Source: Singulisphaera sp. GP187 (GTDB taxonomy: Bacteria > Planctomycetota > Planctomycetia > Isosphaerales > Isosphaeraceae). From it: a stretch of DNA of 64,000 bases. Below the pieces are notes generated by a model that saw nothing but the letters and a program-made list of their open reading frames with translations, was not told the origin of the DNA and ran no database searches. The position numbers and the translations under genes are program-made. Positions 17,858-25,690 of the stretch are shown in pieces. Every line of letters starts with the position of its first letter. The first letter of the stretch is position 1. The stretch is from contig NZ_FSRB01000001.1 of NCBI RefSeq assembly GCF_900129635.1, positions 186,001-250,000 on the forward strand, in the 5' to 3' direction.

Positions 17858-17962
17858 GATACATCACATGGTTGGGTGACGAATGCTGTCCTGGACGATT
17901 TGGCTCGAATAAAGCTAACAGCCTCACGATTTTAACAGCCACGGATCGAGAGAGGCGATCCC

Positions 17963-17983
17963 CCCCCCTTCTTTTTGGGTTGC
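17963..17983 (+). repeat. Island repeat copy 5
   Basis: CCCCCCTTCTTTTTGGGTTGC, upstream of the divergent membrane-protein gene and before a GC-rich hairpin. Confidence 0.55.
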
Positions 17984-18031
17984 CAAGCTTTTTCGTCGTT
18001 AGACTTGGTTCCCACGCCATGAAAACAACAT

Positions 18032-18077
18032 CGCCCCGCTCGATCCCAGATGAGGACTGGCGGGGCGTTTTGTGTTT
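18032..18077 (+). terminator. GC-rich hairpin with T-rich tail
   Basis: CGCCCCGC (18032-18039) pairs with GCGGGGCG (18060-18067), followed by TTTTGTGTTT. Looks like an intrinsic terminator on the + strand; its partner gene is unclear. Confidence 0.45.
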
Positions 18078-18102
18078 CCTGGGGAGGGATGCTTGCGCCA
18101 AC

Positions 18103-18333
18103 TCATCGCTTTGGCGGTACTGGTTCATACCCCTCTTGCTTCGCGAATTTGACTAAAGCCAGGTCTACGATTGTCGACGTCGGTATCCGTAGGAATTCAG
18201 ACAAGCCGTTCAGCCATTCCTTCCATTCGTCGGTTCCCTTGATCGTTAGCACAGTGCTACGCGGACCCGGATCGTCCTGGGATTTTCCCTCTTTTGTTGT
18301 TGTTCGTTTCTTGGCCATCGTCGAGGTACTCAC
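18103..18333 (-). CDS. Small ribbon-helix-helix-like protein
   Basis: 76 aa from a GTG at 18333 that has GGAG 9 nt upstream. After a basic, flexible N-terminus (MAKKRTTTKEGKSQ), residues 28-65 read STVLTIKGTDEWKEWLNGLS followed by EFLRIPTSTIVDLALVKFA: one strand and two helices, as in ribbon-helix-helix DNA-binding or antitoxin-type proteins. No toxin partner is evident next to it. The fold assignment is by pattern only. Confidence 0.55.
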   Translation of the reverse strand: MSTSTMAKKRTTTKEGKSQDDPGPRSTVLTIKGTDEWKEWLNGLSEFLRIPTSTIVDLALVKFAKQEGYEPVPPKR

Positions 18334-18594
18334 AGGTCTGTTCTCCAGTCAACGGAGTCATGATACCTCAGCCCGCACGACAGGGCCATTCCTCCAAGTG
18401 TAGGCATGAACTCCCGGCCAGTATAGATCAGTACCGGAAAATAATTCGTCAGTACCCAGTTGACTCGGTACTGACTCGTCTGTACCATACGGTTGTCGGG
18501 TCGAGGAATGGCCGAAACCCGCAAAACAAAACGGCCCCGCAGGTGTGTCACCACCCACGGGGCCAAATGGCAAGCCTGGATAAGAGGCCGACCA

Positions 18595-18909
18595 ATGAAT
18601 CATTATTCCAGCCAGACCGCCATCGTCAACCCCACCATCACGGCCGACAGCCACCCCCACATCAACCCGACTCCGTTCACGGCCCCCAAGCGAGGTCCCG
18701 AGCCAGTCGGACGGGCACGAAGCCCCAAAGGTCGGTACGCCTCCCCAGAAGCCCCTTATGCGGTTCGCGAGGTCTTCATCCCCGGCGCATGGGCGATGGG
18801 CTGGCAGGTCTCCGAAGGAGGCCGGATTTACGCGAGCCGCGAAGCCGCGATGAAGTTTGCGGCCTACCGAGCCTCGAAGCTTTCCCAGGCATCGGTCAAC
18901 CCGAACTGA
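18595..18909 (+). CDS. Small hypothetical protein, 104 aa
   Basis: ATG 18595 follows AAGAGG by 7 nt. Residues 1-60 are Pro/Asn-rich and likely disordered; the C-terminus (VFIPGAWAMGWQVSEGGRIYASREAAMKFAA) looks like a compact domain of strand-turn-helix type. The DNA after the stop contains a degenerate copy of the GC-rich tail of the island repeat (GGCGCCGTTGGGCTTGG). Function unknown. Confidence 0.5.
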   Translation: MNHYSSQTAIVNPTITADSHPHINPTPFTAPKRGPEPVGRARSPKGRYASPEAPYAVREVFIPGAWAMGWQVSEGGRIYASREAAMKFAAYRASKLSQASVNPN

Positions 18910-19100
18910 TCGTCTCTTCCCATTCCCCAAGCCCAACGAACTCAGGCGCCGTTGGGCTTGGGGATTTGAGGTTCATCCATCAGGTGGCGGACCTCGTCCA
19001 TGTCTCGGTCAACCCATCGCCATCATCCGGCCCGCTGGCCGCAGTGATCTTACGTCTGTCGTACGTCCACAAATTTCATCATCCGTACCGGAGTCTCCCT

Positions 19101-19523
19101 ATGCTTCGCGACCATCGACACAAGCGAATCGTCAAGCGGACCGTGAAAATCGCCATTCACAACCACTTCGGAACGAAGGCCAGGGCGACAAGCCGCGTTG
19201 CGACCGAGGGCCAGACCAGTCGGAATCGGCCTGAGCCAGCTACCAAAGCCGAGGCCGGCAATGGCAACCGGAACGACGGTTCCCGTGACAGCCGGAACGA
19301 CGGTCATCGCGGCCAGTATGACCCCGGCCTCGAGACGTACGACGGAAAGTCCCGGATTGCCTTGATCCTCGCGGTCGAGAAGGCTACCGACTACGACCGC
19401 ACCGACCCCCACTGTCCCTCGTGCGGCCTGGCGAAAGGGGAGATGGTCGTGTTCATGGTTGCGGGGGGGAACGTTTGTCGCGCCTGCCCATCGTGTTTTG
19501 TGGAATTCGACAAGCGAGCGTGA
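19101..19523 (+). CDS. Small protein with C-terminal zinc ribbon (paralogue of 19737 gene)
   Basis: 140 aa; ATG 19101 is preceded by GGAG. A basic N-terminus and disordered Asn/Arg/Gly stretch (GNGNRNDGSRDSRNDG) lead to TDPHCPSCG and GGNVCRACPSCFVEFD, a four-Cys zinc ribbon. The next gene has the same C-terminal module (DPHCWTCGE...GDVCRLCPDCFIGID), so the two are paralogues with different N-terminal parts. Function unknown; nucleic-acid binding is plausible. Confidence 0.6.
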   Translation: MLRDHRHKRIVKRTVKIAIHNHFGTKARATSRVATEGQTSRNRPEPATKAEAGNGNRNDGSRDSRNDGHRGQYDPGLETYDGKSRIALILAVEKATDYDRTDPHCPSCGLAKGEMVVFMVAGGNVCRACPSCFVEFDKRA

Positions 19524-19581
19524 CCCGATCGCTCGGCCGGCTCTTTCCCGGTCACGCACTTCAGACGCCGGTGTGCTTAGA

Positions 19582-19623
19582 CGCCCAACGGCGCCTGAGT
19601 TTGGCAACCCAAAAAGGAGGGGC
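19582..19623 (-). repeat. Island repeat copy 6 (minus orientation, full form)
   Basis: Reading the minus strand, CCCCTCCTTTTTGGGTTGCC is followed by AAACTCAGGCGCCGTTGGGC, the core plus the GC-rich tail. Confidence 0.6.
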
Positions 19624-19736
19624 GTGGGGGCAAGATCAGTCCCCCACCCGTCCCTCACGATCTCCGACCCCTTCGCGTCCGATCCATTCAATCCACCTCC
19701 CACGTTCAATATCCCCCGACCATCCAGGAGTCTCCC

Positions 19737-20090
19737 ATGACCGTCGCCTTCAAAGCCCCCTCCCGTAAGCCCGTCAACCCCGCCGAAGCGATGATCTTCG
19801 ACGACATCCGCTTGTTTCAGGGAGCGGCGGATTCCCTCGCCGCGATCGAGCCCGATCAACCGGCCACGGAGGACACAGACGAGTGGTTTGACAACCAGGA
19901 ACGCACGACTCGCTATGTCGGCCAGTCCAGCGTGGTCGGCATCCTGGACGTTGAGGCCGCCGACGCGTTCGACGGAGATCCGCATTGTTGGACTTGCGGG
20001 GAGAAGTCCTCGCACGCGGTCGTCATCGAGCTTCGGAACGGCGATGTTTGCCGTCTGTGCCCTGACTGCTTCATCGGCATCGACTGGTGA
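19737..20090 (+). CDS. Small protein with C-terminal zinc ribbon
   Basis: 117 aa; AGGAG lies 7 nt before the ATG. Residues 1-75 are mixed and acidic (DDIRLFQGAADSLAAIEPDQ); residues about 80-117 form the CWTCG...CRLCPDCF ribbon shared with the 19101 gene. The two share the DPHCxxCG...VCRxCPxCF pattern exactly, so a common ancestor is clear. Function unknown. Confidence 0.6.
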   Translation: MTVAFKAPSRKPVNPAEAMIFDDIRLFQGAADSLAAIEPDQPATEDTDEWFDNQERTTRYVGQSSVVGILDVEAADAFDGDPHCWTCGEKSSHAVVIELRNGDVCRLCPDCFIGIDW

Positions 20091-20190
20091 ACAACTTTGA
20101 GACGTGAAATTCAATCGCCGGGTGGAGAACCAGCACGCCGCCCGGCCACTTCCCTTCCTGACTCAATCAAACCCATCGCCGAGGAAACGA

Positions 20191-20610
20191 ATGGCAACCG
20201 CGACTTCCAATTCCAAGACCGACCAACTCGCCGCGACCGAGAGGCCAAAGCATGCCGTCCGGATGATCTTGATAATCAACGCCACGGCGTACGAGATTGT
20301 GCCGATCAAGGTCGAAGCGGAGGTTGTCCGCCAGTGCTTCGAGCTTCGCAAGCCCGATGGCGAAGTCTGGCATGTGTCACAGCACGACCATGGAACCCAG
20401 TGCACTTGTGCAGATTTCGAATTTAATCGCAACTACCTGGATCCGCTCGGCTGTAAGCATATTCGGGCTTTGACGGCGATGGGCGTTGTCGATACCCGCC
20501 CTGCCCGCGTCCGCACGCCACCGCCTTCGGCATTCAATGAAGAGCAGGAGTCCAAGGCCATGGCCAAGGATTGGTCCGACAACATTCGATATGGGATTCG
20601 GAGACGTTAA
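20191..20610 (+). CDS. SWIM-type zinc-finger-like protein
   Basis: 139 aa; ATG 20191 follows GAGGAAA by 3 nt. The middle reads CTCADFEFNRNYLDPLGCKHIRAL (CxC...CxH), the SWIM zinc-finger pattern used in DNA or protein binding, preceded by beta strands FELRKPDGEVWHVSQHDHG. It closes the + strand run before the long palindrome and the integrase genes. Specific partner unknown. Confidence 0.65.
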   Translation: MATATSNSKTDQLAATERPKHAVRMILIINATAYEIVPIKVEAEVVRQCFELRKPDGEVWHVSQHDHGTQCTCADFEFNRNYLDPLGCKHIRALTAMGVVDTRPARVRTPPPSAFNEEQESKAMAKDWSDNIRYGIRRR

Positions 20611-20668
20611 CTCAGTCGCCGTTGGGCTAGAAGAACCTTAGGCGTGGCCACGATAGCGTTTGATACGA

Positions 20669-20728
20669 GCAACCCAAAAAGGAAGGGGGCATGGTCATCA
20701 CGGCCAAGCCCCTTCCTTTTTGGGTTGC
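20669..20728. terminator. Island repeat copy 7, perfect 20-bp hairpin
   Basis: GCAACCCAAAAAGGAAGGGG (20669-20688) and CCCCTTCCTTTTTGGGTTGC (20709-20728) are perfect complements separated by 20 nt. Lying 59 bp downstream of a stop codon, it may terminate transcription. This is the paired, complete form of the dispersed repeat. Confidence 0.65.
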
Positions 20729-20753
20729 CTGATTTCGCTTCTCAAACGCTTGA

Positions 20754-20941
20754 AATTCCACATGGATTCCATCTTTGTACGTGTTTAGTGTGTCTCACCG
20801 CCTGAAAACAGGGGTCTCGCGAATGTCTTACACTCGTAGAACTTTCGTCGTACACTTGTAAGATTCACGAAAACCCCTGAAAAATGGCCTTCGGACACGC
20901 TAAACACGTACCAATCTTTTGACTGGAATCCATGTGGAATT
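20754..20941. repeat. 188-bp imperfect palindrome upstream of the integrase operon
   Basis: Nested inverted repeats: outer 18 bp (20754-20771 with 20924-20941, AATTCCACATGGATTCCA), middle 11-17 bp (TACGTGTTTAG at 20778 with CTAAACACGTA at 20900) and inner CAGGGGT/ACCCCTG plus TCTTACA/TGTAAGA. About five TGGAAT boxes follow to 20980. There is no gene from 20611 to 21107. Candidates are a recombination or conjugation site, a MITE remnant, or a structured RNA. Confidence 0.65.
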
Positions 20942-21107
20942 CCATAATGGAATAATGGAATTCTCTTTATGAAATGGAATCTGATTTTTTTTGACTACAG
21001 AATTTGACTTCCATTTAACGCAATGTTAGGCTTGATTTGGATGCAAAAGGCGACTCACGCCCAACGGAAGTCTCAGCCTCACTTTCACGTTGCTTGAGAG
21101 GTCGATC

Positions 21108-21407
21108 GTGCTTGCAGTTACCGAAGTTGGAGAGGGCATGGAAGCTCGGTTGGATCGGATGGAAACCCTTCTTCAGGTTCTTATCAAAAGACAGACCATC
21201 AAGGACTACTATCAGGTGGAAGAGTTCGCCCGGCTTGTAGGCAAAGCTCCCTTCACCTGCCGGGAGTGGTGTCGCCTGGGGAGGATTAAAGGTCAGAAGC
21301 GGCAATCAGGAAGGGGTTTGTATCCTTCTTGGGCGATCAGTCACCAAGAATTGTTGAGGTATCAGAAGGAAGGGTTATTGCCGGATCTGAGGCGAAGACT
21401 CGCTTGA
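21108..21407 (+). CDS. Excisionase-like helix-turn-helix protein
   Basis: 99 aa from GTG 21108, with GAGAGG 7 nt upstream; TTG 21090 is also in frame. Residues 30-95 (DYYQVEEFARLVGKAPFTCR followed by EWCRLGRIKGQK) match the winged-helix excisionase/MerR-like fold that bends attachment-site DNA. The N-terminal 25 residues form a helix (EARLDRMETLLQVLIKRQ). It sits 152 bp before the integrase, the usual place for a recombination directionality factor, and its stop abuts a terminator hairpin. Confidence 0.7.
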   Translation: MLAVTEVGEGMEARLDRMETLLQVLIKRQTIKDYYQVEEFARLVGKAPFTCREWCRLGRIKGQKRQSGRGLYPSWAISHQELLRYQKEGLLPDLRRRLA

Positions 21408-21473
21408 GCAACCCAAAAGAAAGGGCGGCAGGCTTAAGGCCCCGTCGCCCCTCTCCTTTGGGTTGCTCGCGTC
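21406..21473 (+). terminator. Island repeat copy 8, hairpin between xis-like and int genes
   Basis: GAGCAACCCAAAAG at 21406 pairs with CTTTGGGTTGCTC ending near 21468, and GGGCG with CGCCC inside. It starts on the stop codon of the excisionase-like gene, so it may attenuate read-through into the integrase. Confidence 0.6.
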
Positions 21474-21559
21474 TCAGGGCCGACTCCGACACGGGAGTTG
21501 GCGATCTCCTTGGGGGATCCCCTGATTGGTGGCTTCCATCGCCTGCTTGCGAGGTCGTC

Positions 21560-22867
21560 ATGGCGAAGCCGTTTTACATGACGTGGGTTGGCGGGAGCCG
21601 CCGCTGGCGCAAGAAATACAAGAACGTTTGGTACTCCGTCTCGTGCCGGCAACTTGGCACGGAGGATACCAAGGAAGCCTCGTGGAGGGCTGCCAACGCA
21701 TGGTGGCGACAACAACAGGGGCTGACCGACAACGCGCCACCCTCTGAGTCCGAGGAGCGGGCAAACGCCTTTAAATTCTGGTCGATGGTTCGAGACTGGG
21801 ACCAGATTGCCGAGAAAGACCGGGGAAGGGTGGTCGATTCCCTCTTGGGAGAGGGGAAGTACCAACAGATCAAAGCCCAAGCGGAGGCGATTCTCAAGTC
21901 GGCGATCGAGACGACACCTCCGAATCGCACCGTCGCCGCCCAGGTCGAATCCTGGAAAACCCTCCTTCTTGGGATCTGCCAGTCTGGTCAGATCTCCGAA
22001 GGCCGGTTCGACGCCTATTGTCGAGTCATCGGTATTTTCGCTGCATGGATCGGACCCGAAACGGCAATCGACGCGATCGACGAAACCAAGATCGAGAGGT
22101 TCTTCAATCACCTCTCAGCGAAGGTCAGCGAGGGTGCCTATGCGCCCACCTACGCACACTCGATCCTCATGACCGCCAAGCAGTTTGTCGGCCGACTCGC
22201 CGAGATGAAATTAATCCCGGTCCCAGGCAACCTGCGGTCCCGTCGCTTCCGGTTCAACCACTCGTCAGCGGCCAAGATCGAGGTCTTTACGGCAGACGAG
22301 ATTAAAGGACTGCTGACAGCCTGCGACGGCTTCTCCGAACGAACCAAACTCTACCTGCTTCTGATGCTCAACTGCGGGATGTACCAGAACGACATCGCGG
22401 AGTTGAAGACGGAGGAGGTTAACTGGAAGACAGGGACCATCACTCGAGCCAGGAGCAAGACGCGTGAACGAGGAGGCCCGGTCGTAACCTATCGCCTCTG
22501 GCCGGAAACGTTCGTCCTGCTCAAGAAGTTTCGAGCGTCAGGCGACCTGGTTTTGACTACGGACGAGGGGAACCCGCTCGTGAAGTTCTGGCTGGAGGAC
22601 GGAAAAATGCGCCGCTACGACGCGATCCAATCAGCTTGGAACCGGCTTGCAGCAAAGATGGGCGCGAAGATCCGACTCAGCCTCAAGCATCTCCGGAAGA
22701 CGTCAGCCACGACCTTAGGCCAACATCCCCAGTTCAAATTTTACGCGAATCACTTCCTCGCCGATTCACCGAAGGGGATCGCCAACACGCATTACGTCGT
22801 TCCGTCCGACGACGAATTCTTTTTAGCCTTGAATTGGCTGAGAGAGAAGTTGGCGATAGGGGCCTAA
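21560..22867 (+). CDS. Divergent tyrosine recombinase (island integrase)
   Basis: 435 aa; ATG 21560 with GAGG 5-6 nt upstream (the frame also opens at 21329 in non-coding-like sequence). Residues 110-210 are a SAM-like core-binding region; the C-terminal catalytic domain has LLLMLNCGMYQNDIAELK (about 268-285), SLKHLRKTSATTL (374-386) and Tyr412 in THYV. The usual box I Arg (GMR) is replaced by MYQ, and the box II His of HxxR by Lys376, with Arg379 kept. This family probably integrates the 1-32 kb island. Unusual residues may be a lineage trait rather than damage, as the frame is intact. Confidence 0.82.
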   Translation: MAKPFYMTWVGGSRRWRKKYKNVWYSVSCRQLGTEDTKEASWRAANAWWRQQQGLTDNAPPSESEERANAFKFWSMVRDWDQIAEKDRGRVVDSLLGEGKYQQIKAQAEAILKSAIETTPPNRTVAAQVESWKTLLLGICQSGQISEGRFDAYCRVIGIFAAWIGPETAIDAIDETKIERFFNHLSAKVSEGAYAPTYAHSILMTAKQFVGRLAEMKLIPVPGNLRSRRFRFNHSSAAKIEVFTADEIKGLLTACDGFSERTKLYLLLMLNCGMYQNDIAELKTEEVNWKTGTITRARSKTRERGGPVVTYRLWPETFVLLKKFRASGDLVLTTDEGNPLVKFWLEDGKMRRYDAIQSAWNRLAAKMGAKIRLSLKHLRKTSATTLGQHPQFKFYANHFLADSPKGIANTHYVVPSDDEFFLALNWLREKLAIGA

Positions 22868-23005
22868 CTTCTCGCTGACCATCTCACCAAGCATCAAGCA
22901 CAGCACGATTTGTCTTATGCCATCGGGCTTCAGGTCGAGATAGTCGCCGAGTTGACGGTCCGTGAGGTCGGCAACCGTCAGCAGGTTTTTCGAGGAAGGC
23001 CCCAT
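22823..23005 (-). CDS. Small helical protein, 60 aa
   Basis: Minus strand, overlapping the 3' end of the integrase by 45 bp. ATG 23005 has an excellent ribosome site, AAGGAGGGG, supplied by island repeat copy 9. The product (MGPSSKNLLTVADLTDRQLG, then DYLDLKPDGIRQIVLCLMLG) reads as two or three helices of HTH-like type. Antisense overlap with int might also affect int expression. Small size keeps confidence modest. Confidence 0.4.
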   Translation of the reverse strand: MGPSSKNLLTVADLTDRQLGDYLDLKPDGIRQIVLCLMLGEMVSEKLGPYRQLLSQPIQG

Positions 23006-23011
23006 TTCTGC

Positions 23012-23031
23012 TCCCCTCCTTCTTGGGTTGC
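23012..23031 (-). repeat. Island repeat copy 9, used as a ribosome-binding site
   Basis: Reading minus, GCAACCCAAGAAGGAGGGGA lies 6 nt before the ATG of the small gene at 23005. Confidence 0.55.
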
Positions 23032-23050
23032 TTGTTCTGCCCTGCGATCC

Positions 23051-23662
23051 CTACTCCCTTTCCTCTCGCCCGAAGTTCCTCATTGCCGCCGTGTAACGTG
23101 CTCCGCGAGCTTTTCCGATCGCCACGGCCCAAAGGTAGGCAGAGGCCGCTTCCAGCGGCGTCTCGAAGGAAGCAGTCGGGTAGCCCTCTACGTCCTCGGC
23201 GTAGCCGTTCTCCTCAACGTTGACGAGATACAATCCACGGTCCGTCATCACCCTCCACCTGCCTTCCATGGGTGTGATGAGGTGGCGGCTCTCGATCTCG
23301 AACTGCTCGCCGGTCCTTTTCGCCCTGCGACAGTCGGCAAACTGCTTCGGTGAGAGAAGCATCTTGGGATCTGCGGGACCGGGCCAACCTTGAGCCTCAG
23401 CCCGATACACGTCGATTCGGTAGGGAACGGTCCATTCCTCGTAGTTGCAATCGAACTGGTCCATGTGGCAAGAACCCAGAATCACCAGCAATCGGCAAGA
23501 CTCTTCTCGACGAATGGTCTTCCGATCGCAAGGACCAACCATGAGCCCGTGGTAATTGTCATGAAACCCGTCCTGCAACTCATCATTCTTTTGATCGCGT
23601 AGCCATTCCTGAACAGATCGGATCCTTGGATTGGTAACTGCCAAGCCGTTTTGGTTGGCCAT
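23051..23662 (-). CDS. Hypothetical protein, 203 aa
   Basis: Minus strand from ATG 23662, with GGAAGGGAG upstream. A soluble mixed alpha/beta protein; recognisable stretches are CRLLVILGSCHMDQFDCNYEEW and HLITPMEGRWRVMTDRGLYL. No signal peptide or known motif. It lies between the integrase and a divergently transcribed membrane-anchored gene. Island cargo of unknown function. Confidence 0.6.
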   Translation of the reverse strand: MANQNGLAVTNPRIRSVQEWLRDQKNDELQDGFHDNYHGLMVGPCDRKTIRREESCRLLVILGSCHMDQFDCNYEEWTVPYRIDVYRAEAQGWPGPADPKMLLSPKQFADCRRAKRTGEQFEIESRHLITPMEGRWRVMTDRGLYLVNVEENGYAEDVEGYPTASFETPLEAASAYLWAVAIGKARGARYTAAMRNFGREERE

Positions 23663-23911
23663 CGCGGTCGCTCCCTTCCATCGAACCCGGCCTCTCGGCG
23701 CTCATCTTCCAGAGTTCTCACGCCAATTTCACTATTCTGGATGAGAGGGAAGAATGCCAGCGCTTTCTCTCTCCTGGCCATCTGGGTTTGGGACATCCGC
23801 CCCAACCTAAGCACTCGGACGGGATTCCTCCGTAGGTGCGAATGGGATAGGCTCGCTGTCCGTGTGTCGAAGTCTCTTGGCACGCTATCCTTGGACGGAA
23901 CGGAGTCTCCC

Positions 23912-24247
23912 ATGGCCAGGCCGAAGGTACGGGTACGGACCGTGATAATGTTCGTCTCGTTGATCGCACTGGGGCTCTGGGGTGAAAGGATGAGGTGGCG
24001 TCGAGCCTACTGCCTCGAGAAGTCGATCGAGCACCGCAGCAAGCTCTTCGTGATCACCTTCCACGGCAAACACGATCCCCTCCCGCCGGAAGTCGAGGAA
24101 ATGTGGCGGAGACGGTCGCCGCATGCCGCGTGGCATCTGGCCGCGAGCGACGTCTATCTTGGCTGTGCCAGCCACCCATGGCGGCTGGTGCCGCCGGAAC
24201 CGCCGAAACCGGTCGACTTCCCTGCCGGCCAAGCCCCATCCAGGTAA
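23912..24247 (+). CDS. Membrane-anchored hypothetical protein
   Basis: 111 aa; ATG 23912 is preceded by GGAG. Residues 7-20 (RVRTVIMFVSLIALGLWGE) form an N-terminal membrane anchor, followed by RMRWRRAYCLEKSIEHRSKL and a Pro-rich tail. This short anchor-plus-basic-helix layout is frequent among planctomycete proteins of unknown role. The DNA upstream (23663-23911) has no supported gene. Confidence 0.5.
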   Translation: MARPKVRVRTVIMFVSLIALGLWGERMRWRRAYCLEKSIEHRSKLFVITFHGKHDPLPPEVEEMWRRRSPHAAWHLAASDVYLGCASHPWRLVPPEPPKPVDFPAGQAPSR

Positions 24248-24373
24248 CGCGGGTCGGGAAGTTTAATTCAACCCGGTCCGGGTGATTAGTGGACCTCCGT
24301 CCATGTTTCCCGTAGAATCGACTCGGCTGGGATTCGTTGTAATCCCAGACCGACGCATGTTCTGGCGAACAGG

Positions 24374-24383
24374 CCCCCATACG
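24374..24383 (+). repeat. Target-site duplication, left copy
   Basis: CCCCCATACG, repeated exactly at 25691-25700, flanks the insertion sequence. Confidence 0.85.
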
Positions 24384-25690
24384 CAAGGCCAGCGCGCATA
24401 GCTGTACGGTTTAGGCGGTCTAGCGCGAGAGGATTCAACTCGATATCCTGAGATACGGTTTTCGTGATCGCCTGCCTCGACACTTGGCGCGTGGAGGTTG
24501 GACACGGACCGAACTCAGGATCTCGTCTCATGGCCAAGTTTGTCGACGTGGCTTCGATCGGTTCCTACTTCGAATCGCTCTCCGATCCCCGTCATACACG
24601 CAATCGCAAGCACTTGCTGGTCGATATCGCCGTCATTGCGGTCTGCGCCGTCATCTGTGGCTGCGATGGACCCACCGCCATCCATCGATGGGCCAAGAAC
24701 CGAGAATCCTGGCTGGCCCTGCATCTCACTCTGCCCAACGGCATCCCCTCCCGGGACTGCATCCGACGCTTGCTCATGACGCTCAAGCCCGAAGCGTTTC
24801 AACGCGTCTTTCAAGCCTGGATCTGTGAGGCGATTCCGGTCGACGTCAACAATCCCCACCGTCTCGTCGCCATCGACGGCAAGGCTTGTCGCGGGTCGCA
24901 CGACAAGGCCAAAGGCCTCGGCAATCTCCACATTGTCAGCGCCTGGGCCAGCGAGGAGGGCATCGCACTGGGCCAGGTCGCCACCGACGCCAAGTCCAAC
25001 GAGATCACGGCGATACCGCAACTCCTCAACCAGATCGACCTCGCCGGTACGCTCATTACGATCGACGCGATGGGCTGCCAGAAAGAGATCGTCAAGCAGA
25101 TCGTCACTGGCAAGGGCGACTGCGTGATCGCCGTCAAAGACAACCAGCCGAAGCTTGCAGCAGCGATCCAGTCGTTCTTTTCCGACCACATGGAACGCGA
25201 CCTGGAAGACCTCCGGTATCAATATCACGAGACCCGCGATGACGGGCACGGCCGCATCGACGAACGGGCCTATCTTCTGGCCAAGGTGCCCAGTGATTTC
25301 GCCCCGGGGAAAGAGTGGCCGTGGGTCAAAGCGATCGGCTATTCGGTGCGAGTCACGCGGCATGCCGACGGTACGGAGTCGGAGGAGATGCGTTACTATC
25401 TGAGCACTTGCGATCTCAGTGGCAAGCGGTTCGGCGAAGCGGTGCGCGGACACTGGGGCATCGAGTCGATGCATTGGGTCCTGGATGTCAACTTTCGCGA
25501 GGACGAGCACCGCACTCGCGAGCGAACTTTGGGGAACAATTTGAGCTGGCTTCGGCGGTTCGCCGTGACGCTCCTGAAGCGTCATCCCGACAAGGATAGT
25601 CTTCGCGGCAAGATGATGTCCTGTATGATCAATACGGACTATCTTACACAAGTTCTTTCATTGCAGCCACTTTGATATGCGCTGGCCTTG
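24384..25690 (+). mobile_element. ISAs1-family insertion sequence, about 1307 bp
   Basis: Ends are the inverted repeats CAAGGCCAGCGC (24384-24395) and GCGCTGGCCTTG (25679-25690), 12 bp perfect. A 10-bp direct repeat (CCCCCATACG) flanks the element, in the range known for this family. A single intact transposase fills it. The insertion hit one arm of a terminator hairpin; the duplicated target restores the full hairpin at the right side. Confidence 0.88.
24530..25675 (+). CDS. ISAs1-family transposase
   Basis: 381 aa from ATG 24530. The N-terminal domain (SIGSYFESLSDPRHTRNRKH) and the catalytic blocks VAIDGKACRGS, LITIDAMGCQKEI and GHWGIESMHWVLDVNFREDE match the DDE transposases of the ISAs1 family; the D/D/E residues are in these blocks. 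The frame is uninterrupted and both ends of the element are present, so the element may still be active. It is not linked functionally to its neighbours. Confidence 0.92.
   Translation: MAKFVDVASIGSYFESLSDPRHTRNRKHLLVDIAVIAVCAVICGCDGPTAIHRWAKNRESWLALHLTLPNGIPSRDCIRRLLMTLKPEAFQRVFQAWICEAIPVDVNNPHRLVAIDGKACRGSHDKAKGLGNLHIVSAWASEEGIALGQVATDAKSNEITAIPQLLNQIDLAGTLITIDAMGCQKEIVKQIVTGKGDCVIAVKDNQPKLAAAIQSFFSDHMERDLEDLRYQYHETRDDGHGRIDERAYLLAKVPSDFAPGKEWPWVKAIGYSVRVTRHADGTESEEMRYYLSTCDLSGKRFGEAVRGHWGIESMHWVLDVNFREDEHRTRERTLGNNLSWLRRFAVTLLKRHPDKDSLRGKMMSCMINTDYLTQVLSLQPL

Noticed and set aside
18294-19523. 409-codon + strand frame as one protein
   Set aside because: The first 270 codons overlap another + strand gene and a minus-strand gene and have no protein character; ATG 19101 with GGAG is the better start.
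19050-20114. 354-codon minus-strand frame over the zinc-ribbon genes
   Set aside because: The + strand has two paralogous proteins with conserved Cys pairs and ribosome sites; the minus product is low-complexity.
20691-20732. Twelve-codon ORF (MVITAKPLPFWVA) inside the perfect hairpin, with SD-like AAGGAAGGGGG
   Set aside because: Arises from the hairpin sequence; there is no downstream gene in leader position except after 370 bp.
24515-25651. 378-codon open frame opposite the transposase
   Set aside because: Mirror of a well-supported transposase gene; no ribosome site or recognisable protein features.
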